From positions 1-48,920 of the forward strand of contig JAZUMQ010000053.1 of NCBI GenBank assembly GCA_045603745.1: a stretch of 48,920 nucleotides of DNA, given 5' to 3'. Of the stretch, positions 39,857 to 48,920 are shown in pieces. This stretch comes from RGIG995 sp045603745 (GTDB lineage: Bacteria; Bacillota; Clostridia; Oscillospirales; UBA644). Within the stretch, counting starts at the first letter, position 1. Every line of letters begins with the position of its first letter. A program made the position numbers and the translations under genes. Below the pieces are notes generated by a model, which was given only the letters and a program-made list of their open reading frames with translations, was not told the DNA's origin and searched no databases.

Positions 39857-42800
39857 ATGAGCAAACAGAAACTGTACGATATATTTCAGAATCCGGGGAT
39901 TGAATGGCGCGGAAAACCTTTCTGGTCATGGAACGGTGAACTTCGGGAAGATGAAGTGCGCCGACAGATCAACGTGATGAAACAAATGGGGTTGGGCGGC
40001 TATTTTATGCACTCCCGTGCCGGTCTGATTACCGAATATCTGGGAGAGGAATGGTTTGACTTAATTAACGCAGGTGCAGACGAAGGCGAGCGCATCGGCA
40101 TGGAAGCATGGTTGTACGACGAAGACCGCTGGCCGTCCGGTTCTGCCGGCGGTATGGTCACGGCTGATCCGAAATACCGCATGAAGTCAATTGTTATCAC
40201 GGAGCAGTCTCCCGATACCTTTGTCCGTGATGAGAGCATGTGCTATGTGTTCCTTGCCCGTCTTGACGGACTTCATTTGTGGAATTATACCGCACTTGAT
40301 GCGGATGCCGACCTCACATCTGCACTGAGTACGTTTGAAAATGAAACCTCAGCTCAGCCGGGGTCGATTAAAATCTTATCTTTTTCCATTGTTCCGAATG
40401 CACCGAGCAGTAACTATAATGGCAATACTTATCTTGACACGATGAGCTCCGCTGCGGTCAATCGCTTTATCGAGATTACCCATGAACGGTATAAGGCTCG
40501 CTGCGGCGACAGACTCGGAACGTCGATCAAGGGGATTTTCACTGATGAACCGCATCGCGGACGCGCCATGGACGACTGTAAAGAAATCAACGGCATCAAA
40601 ACCTGTTCCATGTGTTGGACAGATGATTTCTTTGATGAATTTGAAATGCGCTATGGGTACCGCGCAGAGACGCTTCTTCCGGAGTTGTTCTATCGACCGA
40701 ACGGAGAACGGTTTGCCCCCATCAAACGCGACTGGTTTGACCTTGCTGACAATCTCTTCCTCGAACGCTTTGCCATGCCAATCAACGATTGGTGTAAGGC
40801 AAACAATCTTGCCTTTACGGGTCATGTTTTGTACGAAGATTCTCTCTCCGGTCAGACCTCGCCGCATGGTTCTGTGATGCGCTTTTATGAATACATGGGG
40901 GTACCGGGCGTTGATGTTTTGACCGAATACAGTCGCTTTTATTGGACTGTCAAGCAACTTGCCTCAGTCGCACGTCAGCTTGGTAAGAAGTGGATGCTGT
41001 CTGAACTTTACGGTTGTACCGGCTGGCAGTTTGATTTCAAGAGTCACAAAGCAGTCGGCGATTGGCAGGCATTGTTTGGTATCAACCTCCGTTGTCAGCA
41101 TCTGTCATGGTATACGATGGAAGGGGAATCGAAGCGTGACTATCCTGCGTCGATTCTGCATCAGTCCCCTTGGTATCCCTATTATAATGACGTAGAAAGT
41201 TATTTTGCGCGGTTCGGCGCGTTTATGACGGAAGGTTCTCCTGTCTGCGACGTTCTCGTGCTTAACCCCATTGAATCGATATGGGCGCAGACTTATATCG
41301 GCTGGGCGAAGTGGCTTAATCCGTTAAATCACGCTACCGAAATCCGTCGACTGGATGAAAACTACGCCCAATTGTTCCATATGCTCATAGATAATCACAT
41401 CGACTTTGACTACGGTGAAGAGCAGATGATGGAAAAATACGCTTCCGTCACCCGTGACGAAAAAGGAGAGGCATTGCTTCGTGTCGGTCAGATGTCCTAC
41501 CGCGTGGTCGTGGTTTCCGGCATGGAAACAATCCGCCCGACCACGCTGCAGCTTCTTGCTGATTTTGCCGCATTGGGCGGTAAGATCATCTTTGCCGGAG
41601 ACGCCCCTGTCTGTATCAATGCCCGCCGCGATGATGCTCCTGCCGTATTTGCACGTGAACACGGGATCTGCGTTCCCTTTGACGGCAAAGAACTTTCCGC
41701 AGCCGTCCGTGCGATGTCTCATGTTCCTATCTCCGTTGTTTTAGAGGACGGAACCCCCGCGAAACAGGTATTTGTCCAAATGCGTGATTTTGGCGATAGC
41801 ATCGGGTTTGTCTTGCTGAATACGGACCGCGATAATCCTACATCTACGCTGACTGTTCGCATTGAAAATACGCCTTACAAAGTAGCAGAATGCTGGGATT
41901 TTGAAACAGGAATACGTTATGCAACAGATGTTCGGAGCTGTGGTGATACCTGTACGCTGACAACAACGCTTGAAGCGGCAGGCACCAGAGCCTTTGTTCT
42001 GACAAACGTTACTGACGTCACACTTCCGGCATTCCCCACAGAGACAGAAGTGATCGATACTTTAACTGTTGACGGCGAATTTGCTTATGAATGTAATGAA
42101 TCGAATGTCTGTGTTCTTGACTGTGCGCGCTTCCGTCTGAACGATGGTGCATGGAGCGAAGAAGCGGAAATTCTCCGCGTTGACGGTATGGTACGTGATG
42201 CTGTTAGAATTGAACGCCGCGGCGGTGAAATGTTACAACCGTGGTTCTCTCGTCTGACCGATAAGACCGTTTACGGCAAAGTTGTACTTGAATATACCTT
42301 TTATATCGAAACGTTGCCTGCAGGTAATCTGATTTTGGCAGGGGAACGTCCCGAAAAAATGCATTACGCCATCAATGGAACTCCGCTTTCTAATGACGAT
42401 GTTCACAACTTCTGGATTGACGATTGTTTTAAAAAGATGGTCATTCCACAGAACACACTGAAGCTCGGTCGCAACGTGATTACTGCGGAAACGGATTTTA
42501 TGCGCACGACGAACCTGGAAGCGCTCTATCTCATTGGTGATTTTGGTGTTAGACTCAACGGAAATCTCTGTACCTTGACTACTCGTCCCAATACATTGCG
42601 CTTCGGAAATACCGACGCTGCCGCAATGCCGTTCTATACGGGTGAGCTGACCTATCTCATTACCCCTGAACATTATTCCGCGCTCAACTGTTCCGACGAG
42701 GAACGCGTAAAACTCACTCCTACCGAATTCTTCGGCAGTCTGATCCGCATTCAGGCAGACGGCATGGAAGAACAGCATCTGATCTGGGATCCCTACGAAG

Positions 42801-43021
42801 CTGATGTTACAGAGGCAGTTCGTGGCGGCAAAACACTCCGAGTCACGGTTGTCGGCACACGTCGTAATCTCTTCGGTCCGCTTCACTACGCACCGCGCTT
42901 TTACAAAAGCTGCGGTCCCGAGCGTTTTGTCTCAAAAGATGCCTACTGGACCGATAATTACGCGTTGACCAATAGCGGTCTGCACGGCATTACGCTGACA
43001 AAATATCGGGCGCGTAAATAA
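39857..43021 (+). CDS. GH106-like glycoside hydrolase (alpha-L-rhamnosidase family)
   Basis: The 1054-residue protein opens with FWSWNGELREDEVRRQINVM and GGYFMHSRAGL, the typical start of GH106-type alpha-L-rhamnosidases. It continues through a TIM barrel with candidate acidic residues in GIFTDEPHRG and KWMLSELYGCTGW, then beta-sandwich domains (about 620-1054). No signal peptide is visible, so it would act on imported plant or host oligosaccharides. The ATG at 39857 has GAGGAG 10 bases upstream; an ATG at 39848 is too close to it. Its codon choice looks different from the neighbouring core genes (more CGC Arg), hinting at transfer. Confidence 0.8.
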   Translation: MSKQKLYDIFQNPGIEWRGKPFWSWNGELREDEVRRQINVMKQMGLGGYFMHSRAGLITEYLGEEWFDLINAGADEGERIGMEAWLYDEDRWPSGSAGGMVTADPKYRMKSIVITEQSPDTFVRDESMCYVFLARLDGLHLWNYTALDADADLTSALSTFENETSAQPGSIKILSFSIVPNAPSSNYNGNTYLDTMSSAAVNRFIEITHERYKARCGDRLGTSIKGIFTDEPHRGRAMDDCKEINGIKTCSMCWTDDFFDEFEMRYGYRAETLLPELFYRPNGERFAPIKRDWFDLADNLFLERFAMPINDWCKANNLAFTGHVLYEDSLSGQTSPHGSVMRFYEYMGVPGVDVLTEYSRFYWTVKQLASVARQLGKKWMLSELYGCTGWQFDFKSHKAVGDWQALFGINLRCQHLSWYTMEGESKRDYPASILHQSPWYPYYNDVESYFARFGAFMTEGSPVCDVLVLNPIESIWAQTYIGWAKWLNPLNHATEIRRLDENYAQLFHMLIDNHIDFDYGEEQMMEKYASVTRDEKGEALLRVGQMSYRVVVVSGMETIRPTTLQLLADFAALGGKIIFAGDAPVCINARRDDAPAVFAREHGICVPFDGKELSAAVRAMSHVPISVVLEDGTPAKQVFVQMRDFGDSIGFVLLNTDRDNPTSTLTVRIENTPYKVAECWDFETGIRYATDVRSCGDTCTLTTTLEAAGTRAFVLTNVTDVTLPAFPTETEVIDTLTVDGEFAYECNESNVCVLDCARFRLNDGAWSEEAEILRVDGMVRDAVRIERRGGEMLQPWFSRLTDKTVYGKVVLEYTFYIETLPAGNLILAGERPEKMHYAINGTPLSNDDVHNFWIDDCFKKMVIPQNTLKLGRNVITAETDFMRTTNLEALYLIGDFGVRLNGNLCTLTTRPNTLRFGNTDAAAMPFYTGELTYLITPEHYSALNCSDEERVKLTPTEFFGSLIRIQADGMEEQHLIWDPYEADVTEAVRGGKTLRVTVVGTRRNLFGPLHYAPRFYKSCGPERFVSKDAYWTDNYALTNSGLHGITLTKYRARK

Positions 43022-43029
43022 AAGAGTGG

Positions 43030-43073
43030 GCGCCGTAAGAGAGCAAGTAAATACGCAGTGTTTATGAGAAAGG
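43030..43073 (+). repeat. Hairpin repeat flanking the GH106-like gene, right copy
   Basis: Partner of the segment at 39766-39809 in direct orientation; AAATAC-GCA-GTGTTT keeps the stem potential through G-T pairs. Confidence 0.6.
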
Positions 43074-43346
43074 CGCGGGTGACGTATCGCTTCGCTCTTT
43101 ATATCGTTTCTTTGCTCCCTACAAATCCTGTCTTCGTAACCAAAAAGTAGCACCGATTTTGTTATTGGGGCAGAAACTTCTGAGTTCAAAGGAGCTTCGA
43201 TATTTTTAATTATACGTTTTTTTAGTGGGATTCAATAGGCGTCCCCCGTATAAATTGGATTTCGGAGAGAATAGAAATAGTATTATCATTTTGGTAAATA
43301 AAATTTTCTTTGAAGCATTAGCATTAAAGCAAGGAGAAATTATATT
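43074..43346. other. Intergenic stretch before the SGNH gene
   Basis: No gene or clear terminator is seen. A weak promoter may lie at TTGGAT (43255-43260), 17 bp, TAGTAT (43278-43283). The sequence is A/T-rich near the SGNH start, which has a good GCAAGGAG ribosome site. Confidence 0.4.
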
Positions 43347-44384
43347 ATGACGTTTAATCAGATGTTTACACCCATATGGGACACCGATGTTGTTTATGGT
43401 GAAAGTTTTACCATGTACAGAGATAAAAACGGGGAAATTTGCGCAAAATTCTTATATGAACCCGAACAAATCATCGAGGTAACAAGTGCGGATCTTGAAA
43501 CGACCTACGAGGAAGGCAAAGACTATACCGTTCGGGACGGCAAACTGTTTTTAACGGAAAACACTGCAATTCCTTTTATGGAATACGAAGAGATTTTTAT
43601 GAAAGAGCCGATCCAGGATAGATGCTTTGCGTATCCGGAGGGGTATCTTCTGTTTAGTGAAGGTCATTTCTTTCACGACCGACAGATCGCCGTGACATAC
43701 AAGTGTAAAAAAGGTGGTTGGCAGGGGTATGTTCCCGCATATAAAGGAGATATTCTACATAATACCATCACCCGTCTTACCCAAGACAAGCAGTTGAATC
43801 TCGTTCTTTTTGGAGACAGCATATCTGCCGGCGCAAACGCTTCGGGAATGACTATGGCAAGTCCTTTTCAGCCAAGATTCGGCGATCTGGTTGCTGAAAA
43901 TTTGAGAAGATCTTATGGCGCAACCGTTAAGTTCCATAACCCTTCCGTATGTGGAACAGACTCCCGTTGGGGGACGAAGACACTGGACGAAAACGTGATT
44001 GCAAAGAACCCCGACCTTGTGATTCTTGCCTTTGGAATGAACGGTAATCGCGAACCCCACGTGTTTGAGTCTCATATTAAAAACATGGTGGACAGAATCA
44101 AAGCGGCAAATGCGGACACGGACATTATTTTGATCGCCACTTCCACGCCAAACCCCCTTCTTACGGACAGCAGGGCGAAATTCTGGAGTTATCAATATCT
44201 TTACGGCGAGACTTTGGCGAAATTTGAATCGGACGGCATAGCTCTTCTTGATATGGGAGCTCTGCAAAAAACACTTCACAAAAACAAACGTTTTATTGAC
44301 ACGACCGGAAACAACGTAAACCATCCGAACGATTTCTTTATACGTATTCATGCACAGGCTTTATCGGCATTGCTTATAAAGTAA
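43347..44384 (+). CDS. SGNH/GDSL-family esterase with N-terminal accessory domain
   Basis: The 345-residue protein has an N-terminal beta-rich domain (about 1-145) and a C-terminal SGNH hydrolase. Block I is LFGDSISAGA with the nucleophile Ser, LAFGMNGN is block III, and NHPNDFFIRIHA supplies the catalytic Asp/His region. Similar two-domain enzymes remove acetyl groups from plant polysaccharides. With no signal peptide it may deacetylate imported oligosaccharides, which would suit the rhamnosidase next to it. Confidence 0.82.
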   Translation: MTFNQMFTPIWDTDVVYGESFTMYRDKNGEICAKFLYEPEQIIEVTSADLETTYEEGKDYTVRDGKLFLTENTAIPFMEYEEIFMKEPIQDRCFAYPEGYLLFSEGHFFHDRQIAVTYKCKKGGWQGYVPAYKGDILHNTITRLTQDKQLNLVLFGDSISAGANASGMTMASPFQPRFGDLVAENLRRSYGATVKFHNPSVCGTDSRWGTKTLDENVIAKNPDLVILAFGMNGNREPHVFESHIKNMVDRIKAANADTDIILIATSTPNPLLTDSRAKFWSYQYLYGETLAKFESDGIALLDMGALQKTLHKNKRFIDTTGNNVNHPNDFFIRIHAQALSALLIK

Positions 44385-44451
44385 AGGTAATTTCGGAAAT
44401 GATTCATTTTCGTTTTCTTTAATACTGGTATCTAAATCAGTGCTCCTTGCA

Positions 44452-44488
44452 AAGAAATCCCTTGCACCAACGGTGCAAGGGATTTCTT
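44452..44488. terminator. Hairpin terminator between SGNH gene and nifJ
   Basis: AAGAAATCCCTTGCACC (44452-44468) and GGTGCAAGGGATTTCTT (44472-44488): 17 perfect pairs around a 3-nt loop. The sequence resembles the tRNA terminator at 39675, which flanks the other side of the sugar-enzyme island. Confidence 0.8.
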
Positions 44489-44499
44489 GTTATTATATG

Positions 44500-44533
44500 A
44501 AGAGGAGGAGATGCGAAAGCATCTCCTCCTCTT
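44500..44533 (-). terminator. nifJ 3' hairpin
   Basis: AAGAGGAGGAGATGC and its exact complement (44500-44514, 44519-44533) close a 4-nt GAAA loop (TTTC on the nifJ strand). It sits 25 bases past the nifJ stop and, with the hairpin at 44452, ends that transcript. Confidence 0.75.
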
Positions 44534-44558
44534 GGAGTTTATCTGTATTCTGTCAGAA

Positions 44559-47500
44559 TCAGCCGTTGGCTTTTTCTTCCAGTTTTGCCCGGCGTTCCTT
44601 GGCGGCTTCTGCAGCCTTAGCGAACAGAACTTCTGCTCTGTCGGGGAATGCCTGAGCCAGACGGGTGTAACGGGTTTCACCCTTAATGAATTCCACGTAG
44701 TCGGCGGTGGGAGCCTTACTGTCGAGGGTGAAGGGGTTCTTGCCTTCTGCCTTCAGCAGGGGATTGTACCGGAAGGTGTTCCAGTAACCGGCGGCAACTG
44801 CTTTCTTCATTTCTTCCTGGCAGTTTGCCATACCGCCCTTAACACCGTGCATTTCGCAGGGAGCGTAGCCGATGATCAGGGAAGGACCGTGGTAAGCTTC
44901 TGCTTCTGCCAAAGCCTTCAGGGTTTGATTCATGTCAGCGCCCATAGCGATCTGAGCAACGTAGACGTAACCGTAGGACATGGCGATGGCAGCCAGATCC
45001 TTTTTACCGATAGCTTTCCCGGCAGCTGCGAACTGAGCAACCTGACCGATGTTGGAAGCCTTGGAAGCCTGTCCGCCGGTGTTGGAGTAAACTTCGGTAT
45101 CGAAGACCATGACGTTGACGTCTTCACCGGAAGCAAGGACGTGATCCAAGCCGCCAAATCCGATGTCGTAAGCCCAGCCGTCACCACCGAAGATCCAGAC
45201 GGACTTCTTGGCGAGGTAATCTTTTTCAGCCAATACTTCGGGAGCGGTGGGGCAGCCCTGAGCAGCGGCTTTTTCCAATTCAACGATCAGAGCGTCGGTA
45301 GCAGCACCGTTGGTCTTACCGTCTTCCTTGGTGGCGATGAAGTTTTCCGCGGCGGCTTTGAATTCGGCGGAAGCCTTATCGGAAGCAGCCATTTCTTCCA
45401 CCTTGCGGATCAGACGTTCCCGAATGGACTTCTGACCGAGGTAGATACCCAAGCCGTGTTCGGCGTTGTCTTCAAACAGGGAGTTGCCCCAAGCGGGACC
45501 CTTGCCGGATTCTTTGTTGACGGTGTAGGGAGTTGCAGGTGCGGAACCGCCCCAAATGGAAGAACAACCGGTGGCGTTGGAGATATACATACGTTCACCG
45601 AAGAGCTGAGTGATCAGGCGAGCGTAAGAAGTTTCGGCACAGCCGGCGCAGGAACCGGAGAACTCAAGCAGGGGTTGCTTGAACTGGCTTCCCTTGACGG
45701 TGGTGTTGATGAGTTCAGGCTTTTCAGAAACGTTGGCAACGGCCCAATCGAAGGGAGCTTGCTGATCTTTCTGGCTTTCCTGAGAAACCATCTTGATGGC
45801 GAATTTATCGGTGCCGTCTTTGGTTGCCTTGGCATTGACCGGGCAAGCCTTGACGCACAGCGTACAACCCATACAATCCAAGGGGCTGATCGCCATGGTA
45901 AATTTGTAGTTGGTCTTAAGAACGGGTTTTTCGGTGAACTTCGTAGCGGCAGGAGCGTTTGCAGCTTCTTCCTCCGTCATAGCGAAGGGACGAATGGTTG
46001 CATGGGGGCAGACGAAAGCACAGGAGTTACACTGAATGCAGTTTTCGGGAATCCATTCGGGAACGTCCACTGCAACACCGCGTTTTTCATAAGCGGCAGA
46101 ACCTTGGGGGAAGGTACCGTCAACGTGCTTTTCAAAGACAGAAACGGGGAGAGCATCGCCGTTCATCTTGTTAACGGGAATCACGATGTCGTTGACAAAG
46201 TCGACCAGATCCTTGCGAGGACCTTCGGCTTTGCCCGCAGAAGCGGTAACTTCGATGGTCTTCCAGGAATCGGGAACGTTAATTTCCACGATGGCATCTA
46301 CGCCGGCGTCGATTGCCTTGTAGTTCATTTCAACGATGGCTTCGCCCTTCTTCAGGTAGGACTTCTTCGCCATGTATTTCATATAATCCACGGCTTCGGC
46401 GATGGGCAGGATATTTGCCAGTGCAAAGAAGGCGGATTGGAGAATGGTGTTGGTGCGTTTGCCCATACCGATCTCACGAGCCTTGTCGATGGCGTTAACG
46501 GTGTAGAATTTAATGTTGTTTTCCGCAATGTAGCGTTTTGCTTCTGCGGGAAGATGTTGTTCCACTTCTTCGGCGTTCCACTGGCAGTTCAAAAGGAACG
46601 TACCGCCGGGTTTTACGTCGTTGACGATCTTATAGCCCTTGAGCATATAAGAGGGGTTGTGGCAAGCAACGAAGTCGGCTTTGGTAATATAATAAGGAGA
46701 TTTGATCTTCTTATCGCCGAATCTCAAGTGAGAGATGGTCACACCGCCGGTCTTCTTGGAGTCGTATTGGAAGTAAGCTTGGATATATTTATCGGTATGG
46801 TCGCCGATGATCTTGATGGAGTTCTTGTTCGCACCGACCGTACCGTCGCCGCCCAGACCCCAGAACTTGCAGGAGATGGTGCCTTCTGCGGCAGTGTCGG
46901 GAGCTTCGGTTTCTTCCAGAGACAGGTTGGTAACGTCATCGATAATACCGATGGTGAAGTTTGCTTTGGGTTCTTCTTTTGCAAGATTTGCATAAACGGC
47001 AAAAATGCTGGAAGGAGGCGTATCTTTGGAGCCCAGACCGTAACGGCCGCCGTAAACGGGAATGTTCCGTCCTTCGGAAACCAGAGCGGTAACAACGTCC
47101 AGATACAGAGGTTCGCCCAGAGAACCGGGTTCTTTGGTGCGGTCGAGAACCGCGATCTTCTTAACGGAAGCGGGAATGGCTTCAGACAGTTTGGAAGCAA
47201 CGAACGGTCTGTACAGACGAACTTTAACCAAACCGACCTTTTCGCCGTGAGCGTTCATATAGTCGATGACTTCTTCGGTCACGTCGCAGACGGAACCCAT
47301 AGCAACGATAACGCGATCCGCATCGGGAGCACCGTAGTAGTTGAACAGTTTGTAGTCGGTGCCGATTTCAGCGTTGACTTTGTTCATGTATTCTTCTACG
47401 ATAGCGGGAAGGGCATCATAGTACTTGTTGCAGGCTTCTCTGTGCTGGAAGAAGATGTCGCCGTTTTCGGCAGAACCGCGGAGCACGGGGTGTTCGGGGT

Positions 47501-48125
47501 TCAGAGCACGAGCGCGGAATTCCGCAATGGCATCTTTGTCAACCAGCTTGTCCAGGGTTTCGTAATCCCAGACTTCGATCTTCTGAATTTCGTGAGAGGT
47601 ACGGAACCCATCGAAGAAGTTCAGGAAGGGAACGCGTCCCTTGATGGTGGACAGGTGAGCAACGGCACCCAGGTCCATAACTTCCTGAGGATTGCTTTCC
47701 GCCATCATAGCGTAACCGGTCTGACGGCAAGCGTAAACGTCGGAGTGGTCGCCGAAAATGTTCAGGGCGTGGGACGCAACGCAGCGGGCAGATACGTGAA
47801 TGACGTTGGGAAGAAGTTCACCGGCGATCTTGTACATATTGGGGATCATCAAAAGAAGACCCTGAGAAGCGGTGAAGGTGGTGGTCAGAGCGCCGGCAGC
47901 CAAAGAACCGTGAACGGTACCTGCTGCACCTGCTTCGGACTGCATTTCCATAACCTTGACTTGGTCACCGAAAATGTTCTTCAGACCCGTTGCAGACCAG
48001 GAGTCGGTCAGCTCTGCCATAACGGAAGAGGGAGTGATGGGGTAGATGGCAGCAACTTCGGTGAACGCATAGGATACGTGCGCCGCAGCGGTGTTACCAT
48101 CCATGGACTGTTTCATTCTTGCCAT
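44559..48125 (-). CDS. nifJ: Pyruvate:ferredoxin (flavodoxin) oxidoreductase, single chain
   Basis: The 1188-residue enzyme oxidises pyruvate to acetyl-CoA, CO2 and reduced ferredoxin, the central energy step in anaerobes. Domains in order: pyrimidine-binding (YPITPSSVMAE), CoA-binding and gamma-like domain (WGLGGDGTVGANKNS), ferredoxin domain with CIQCNSCAFVCP and CMGCTLCVKACP, and the TPP domain (FGGDGWAYDIGFGG, then SNTGGQASKAS). Length and order match PFOR. The reduced ferredoxin it makes could drive the VOR complex in the carboxylating direction. A GGAGG precedes the start at 48125. The plus-strand open frame over the same DNA is a shadow. Confidence 0.97.
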   Translation of the reverse strand: MARMKQSMDGNTAAAHVSYAFTEVAAIYPITPSSVMAELTDSWSATGLKNIFGDQVKVMEMQSEAGAAGTVHGSLAAGALTTTFTASQGLLLMIPNMYKIAGELLPNVIHVSARCVASHALNIFGDHSDVYACRQTGYAMMAESNPQEVMDLGAVAHLSTIKGRVPFLNFFDGFRTSHEIQKIEVWDYETLDKLVDKDAIAEFRARALNPEHPVLRGSAENGDIFFQHREACNKYYDALPAIVEEYMNKVNAEIGTDYKLFNYYGAPDADRVIVAMGSVCDVTEEVIDYMNAHGEKVGLVKVRLYRPFVASKLSEAIPASVKKIAVLDRTKEPGSLGEPLYLDVVTALVSEGRNIPVYGGRYGLGSKDTPPSSIFAVYANLAKEEPKANFTIGIIDDVTNLSLEETEAPDTAAEGTISCKFWGLGGDGTVGANKNSIKIIGDHTDKYIQAYFQYDSKKTGGVTISHLRFGDKKIKSPYYITKADFVACHNPSYMLKGYKIVNDVKPGGTFLLNCQWNAEEVEQHLPAEAKRYIAENNIKFYTVNAIDKAREIGMGKRTNTILQSAFFALANILPIAEAVDYMKYMAKKSYLKKGEAIVEMNYKAIDAGVDAIVEINVPDSWKTIEVTASAGKAEGPRKDLVDFVNDIVIPVNKMNGDALPVSVFEKHVDGTFPQGSAAYEKRGVAVDVPEWIPENCIQCNSCAFVCPHATIRPFAMTEEEAANAPAATKFTEKPVLKTNYKFTMAISPLDCMGCTLCVKACPVNAKATKDGTDKFAIKMVSQESQKDQQAPFDWAVANVSEKPELINTTVKGSQFKQPLLEFSGSCAGCAETSYARLITQLFGERMYISNATGCSSIWGGSAPATPYTVNKESGKGPAWGNSLFEDNAEHGLGIYLGQKSIRERLIRKVEEMAASDKASAEFKAAAENFIATKEDGKTNGAATDALIVELEKAAAQGCPTAPEVLAEKDYLAKKSVWIFGGDGWAYDIGFGGLDHVLASGEDVNVMVFDTEVYSNTGGQASKASNIGQVAQFAAAGKAIGKKDLAAIAMSYGYVYVAQIAMGADMNQTLKALAEAEAYHGPSLIIGYAPCEMHGVKGGMANCQEEMKKAVAAGYWNTFRYNPLLKAEGKNPFTLDSKAPTADYVEFIKGETRYTRLAQAFPDRAEVLFAKAAEAAKERRAKLEEKANG

Positions 48126-48181
48126 GTTGAGATTTACCTCCTAATATGATGAAAATATTAAAGCATAAGACATACTGATAT

Positions 48182-48210
48182 ATTATAACATATATTTCAC
48201 GTAAAGTAAA
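48182..48210 (-). promoter_or_regulatory. nifJ promoter
   Basis: TTTACT (48205-48210), 17-bp spacer, TATAAT (48182-48187) on the minus strand; a leader of about 50 nt follows. Confidence 0.7.
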
Positions 48211-48745
48211 GGTCGGTCACACATCTTTTAGAAACTTTTCATTTTTTTGTAAATTTATGTGCTTTCCACTTCAAAAAGCGATAGGAAAGCCTTGTTTTTT
48301 ATGTTCGACTTTTCGTGTCTTTTTTATAGCTCCTATAATTTGATAGGAAGTTATCGACGTTGCGCATCGGTAGATTTTACGTATTGTTTTGTAAAATTTG
48401 TAAGGGAACAAGGTTGTCCGTTGACTCTGTTTTTTCTACAGTCTGAGGCTTTCTTCTGGTAGGGAAAGCTGGATTGCTGAAGGCAGGACTGATGAAGTCG
48501 TTTTCGAGCGGCTTGTTTTTTGCGAGAAAGAGAAGGCGTAAATTGCGCACAAAAGCAGGGCTCCCCCGTTAAGTGAGACCCGAAAAATTTAAGTCGCGGA
48601 CGCAGAATTTTTCGATGGTCGATACTTATGCAGTAGTGAAGCGGAGGTGTAAGGAAATTCTTTTGTCATTCTCACCAAAGTAAATCCTGTTCTTTGTGCA
48701 AATGTAACAACTTGTTTATTATTTTTGAATTTTTTGTTAATAGTG
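48211..48745. other. 535-bp region without a recognisable gene
   Basis: No supported reading frame. A TATAAT at 48334-48339 lies inside TCCTAT-AATTTG-ATAGGA, but its -35 (TTTCGT) is poor. Motifs of the form GATAGGAA recur (48281, 48342 and, altered, near 48461), and CTGTTTTTTCTACAG could be a small hairpin. A structured RNA is possible; I could not match it to 6S, tmRNA, SRP or RNase P. Confidence 0.3.
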
Positions 48746-48774
48746 TTGACAAGCAAGGAGTTTTGTGTTACAAT
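48746..48774 (+). promoter_or_regulatory. Promoter of the last gene
   Basis: TTGACA (48746-48751), 17-bp spacer, TACAAT (48769-48774). A GGTGAA/TTCACC hairpin (48787-48802) followed by eight A and five T lies in its leader. Confidence 0.8.
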
Positions 48775-48829
48775 GACCTTATCAATGGTGAAGTTATTCA
48801 CCAAAAAAAATTTTTGAGGAGGAATCTCT

Positions 48830-48920
48830 ATGAAGAGAATCTCACTGGTCATCTTGTCCATCGTTCTTGCGTTGGCATTGTGCCTGTGCGTTGCTTTCAG
48901 CCTGACCTCGTTTGCTGAAG
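48830..48920 (+). CDS. Secreted or lipid-free exported protein, N-terminal fragment
   Basis: Only 30 residues are in the window: MKRISLVILSIVLALALCLC and on to SLTSFAE, a classic signal peptide with basic start, hydrophobic core and a probable cleavage after SFA. A GAGGAGG site fixes the start. The mature protein lies outside the window, so no function can be given. Confidence 0.8.
   Translation, partial: MKRISLVILSIVLALALCLCVAFSLTSFAE

Noticed and set aside
44487..48149. A 1220-codon open frame on the plus strand
   Set aside because: It is the antisense shadow of nifJ. The minus strand encodes a perfect PFOR with all motifs; the plus-strand product is low-complexity Gly/Phe/Val-rich with no known domain.

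Overview
The window looks like a chromosome segment of an anaerobic, probably gut-associated Clostridia member (Bacillota). The basis is T-box leaders, very regular TTGACA-17 bp-TATAAT promoters, AGGAGG ribosome sites, ferredoxin-linked 2-oxoacid oxidoreductases (a four-subunit VOR and a single-chain NifJ/POR), a type I holin-like toxin and many CxxC/4Fe-4S proteins. No rRNA, phage, transposase or CRISPR array was seen. The species cannot be named from the sequence.

Layout. 0-8 kb is mixed housekeeping and small-gene territory: a partial ArsR regulator, a possible small RNA, a DUF3737 beta-helix protein, a zinc-ribbon/PH-SHOCT pair behind a long hairpin leader, a compact type I toxin-antitoxin locus, a polysaccharide deacetylase, inorganic pyrophosphatase with an alkaline-phosphatase-superfamily protein, MntP, and a DUF362 ferredoxin. 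8.1-17.9 kb is the most interesting part: two tandem T-box-controlled genes for HTH-cupin-acyl-CoA synthetase fusions, then a P-loop ATPase, vorDBAC and ilvE. 18.0-22.8 kb carries a LeuA-like protein that has lost its metal-binding residues, a TIM-barrel/acyl-CoA ligase fusion, and an amidohydrolase. 22.9-32.5 kb is a minus-strand pyrimidine operon (pyrC-carB-pyrK-pyrD-pyrF-pyrE-pyrB-pyrI plus a sugar acetyltransferase) with an attenuator just before pyrC and no carA. 32.6-39.4 kb has another acyl-CoA synthetase, a glycosidase remnant, sfsA, a ZIP transporter, a Crp/Fnr regulator divergent from a ferredoxin gene, msrC, DUF523 and a GNAT protein. Two tRNAs (Leu-UAA and initiator Met) follow, then a small carbohydrate island (a GH106-like protein and an SGNH esterase), then nifJ on the minus strand. 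A secreted or membrane protein runs off the right edge.

How the central genes fit together. By lining up the two T-box leaders I read the specifier codons as AUC (Ile) in leader 1 and GUC (Val) in leader 2. T-boxes switch genes on when the matching tRNA is uncharged, which points to synthesis rather than breakdown. The enzymes present (acyl-CoA synthetase, ferredoxin-dependent VOR, branched-chain aminotransferase) can turn 2-methylbutyrate and isobutyrate plus CO2 into isoleucine and valine by reductive carboxylation. That chemistry is known from rumen anaerobes. What looks new here is the combination: duplicated ligases fused to a DNA-binding and cupin sensor module, each with its own amino-acid-specific riboswitch. 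The adjacent LeuA-like protein, which keeps only the leucine-sensing type of domain intact, and the second fused ligase may be a leucine counterpart, but that is inference.

Dispersed signals include four copies of a purine/pyrimidine hairpin (TTCTTTTCTTTC-type arms followed by ACCAAAAGAAAG) at intergenic sites across the window.
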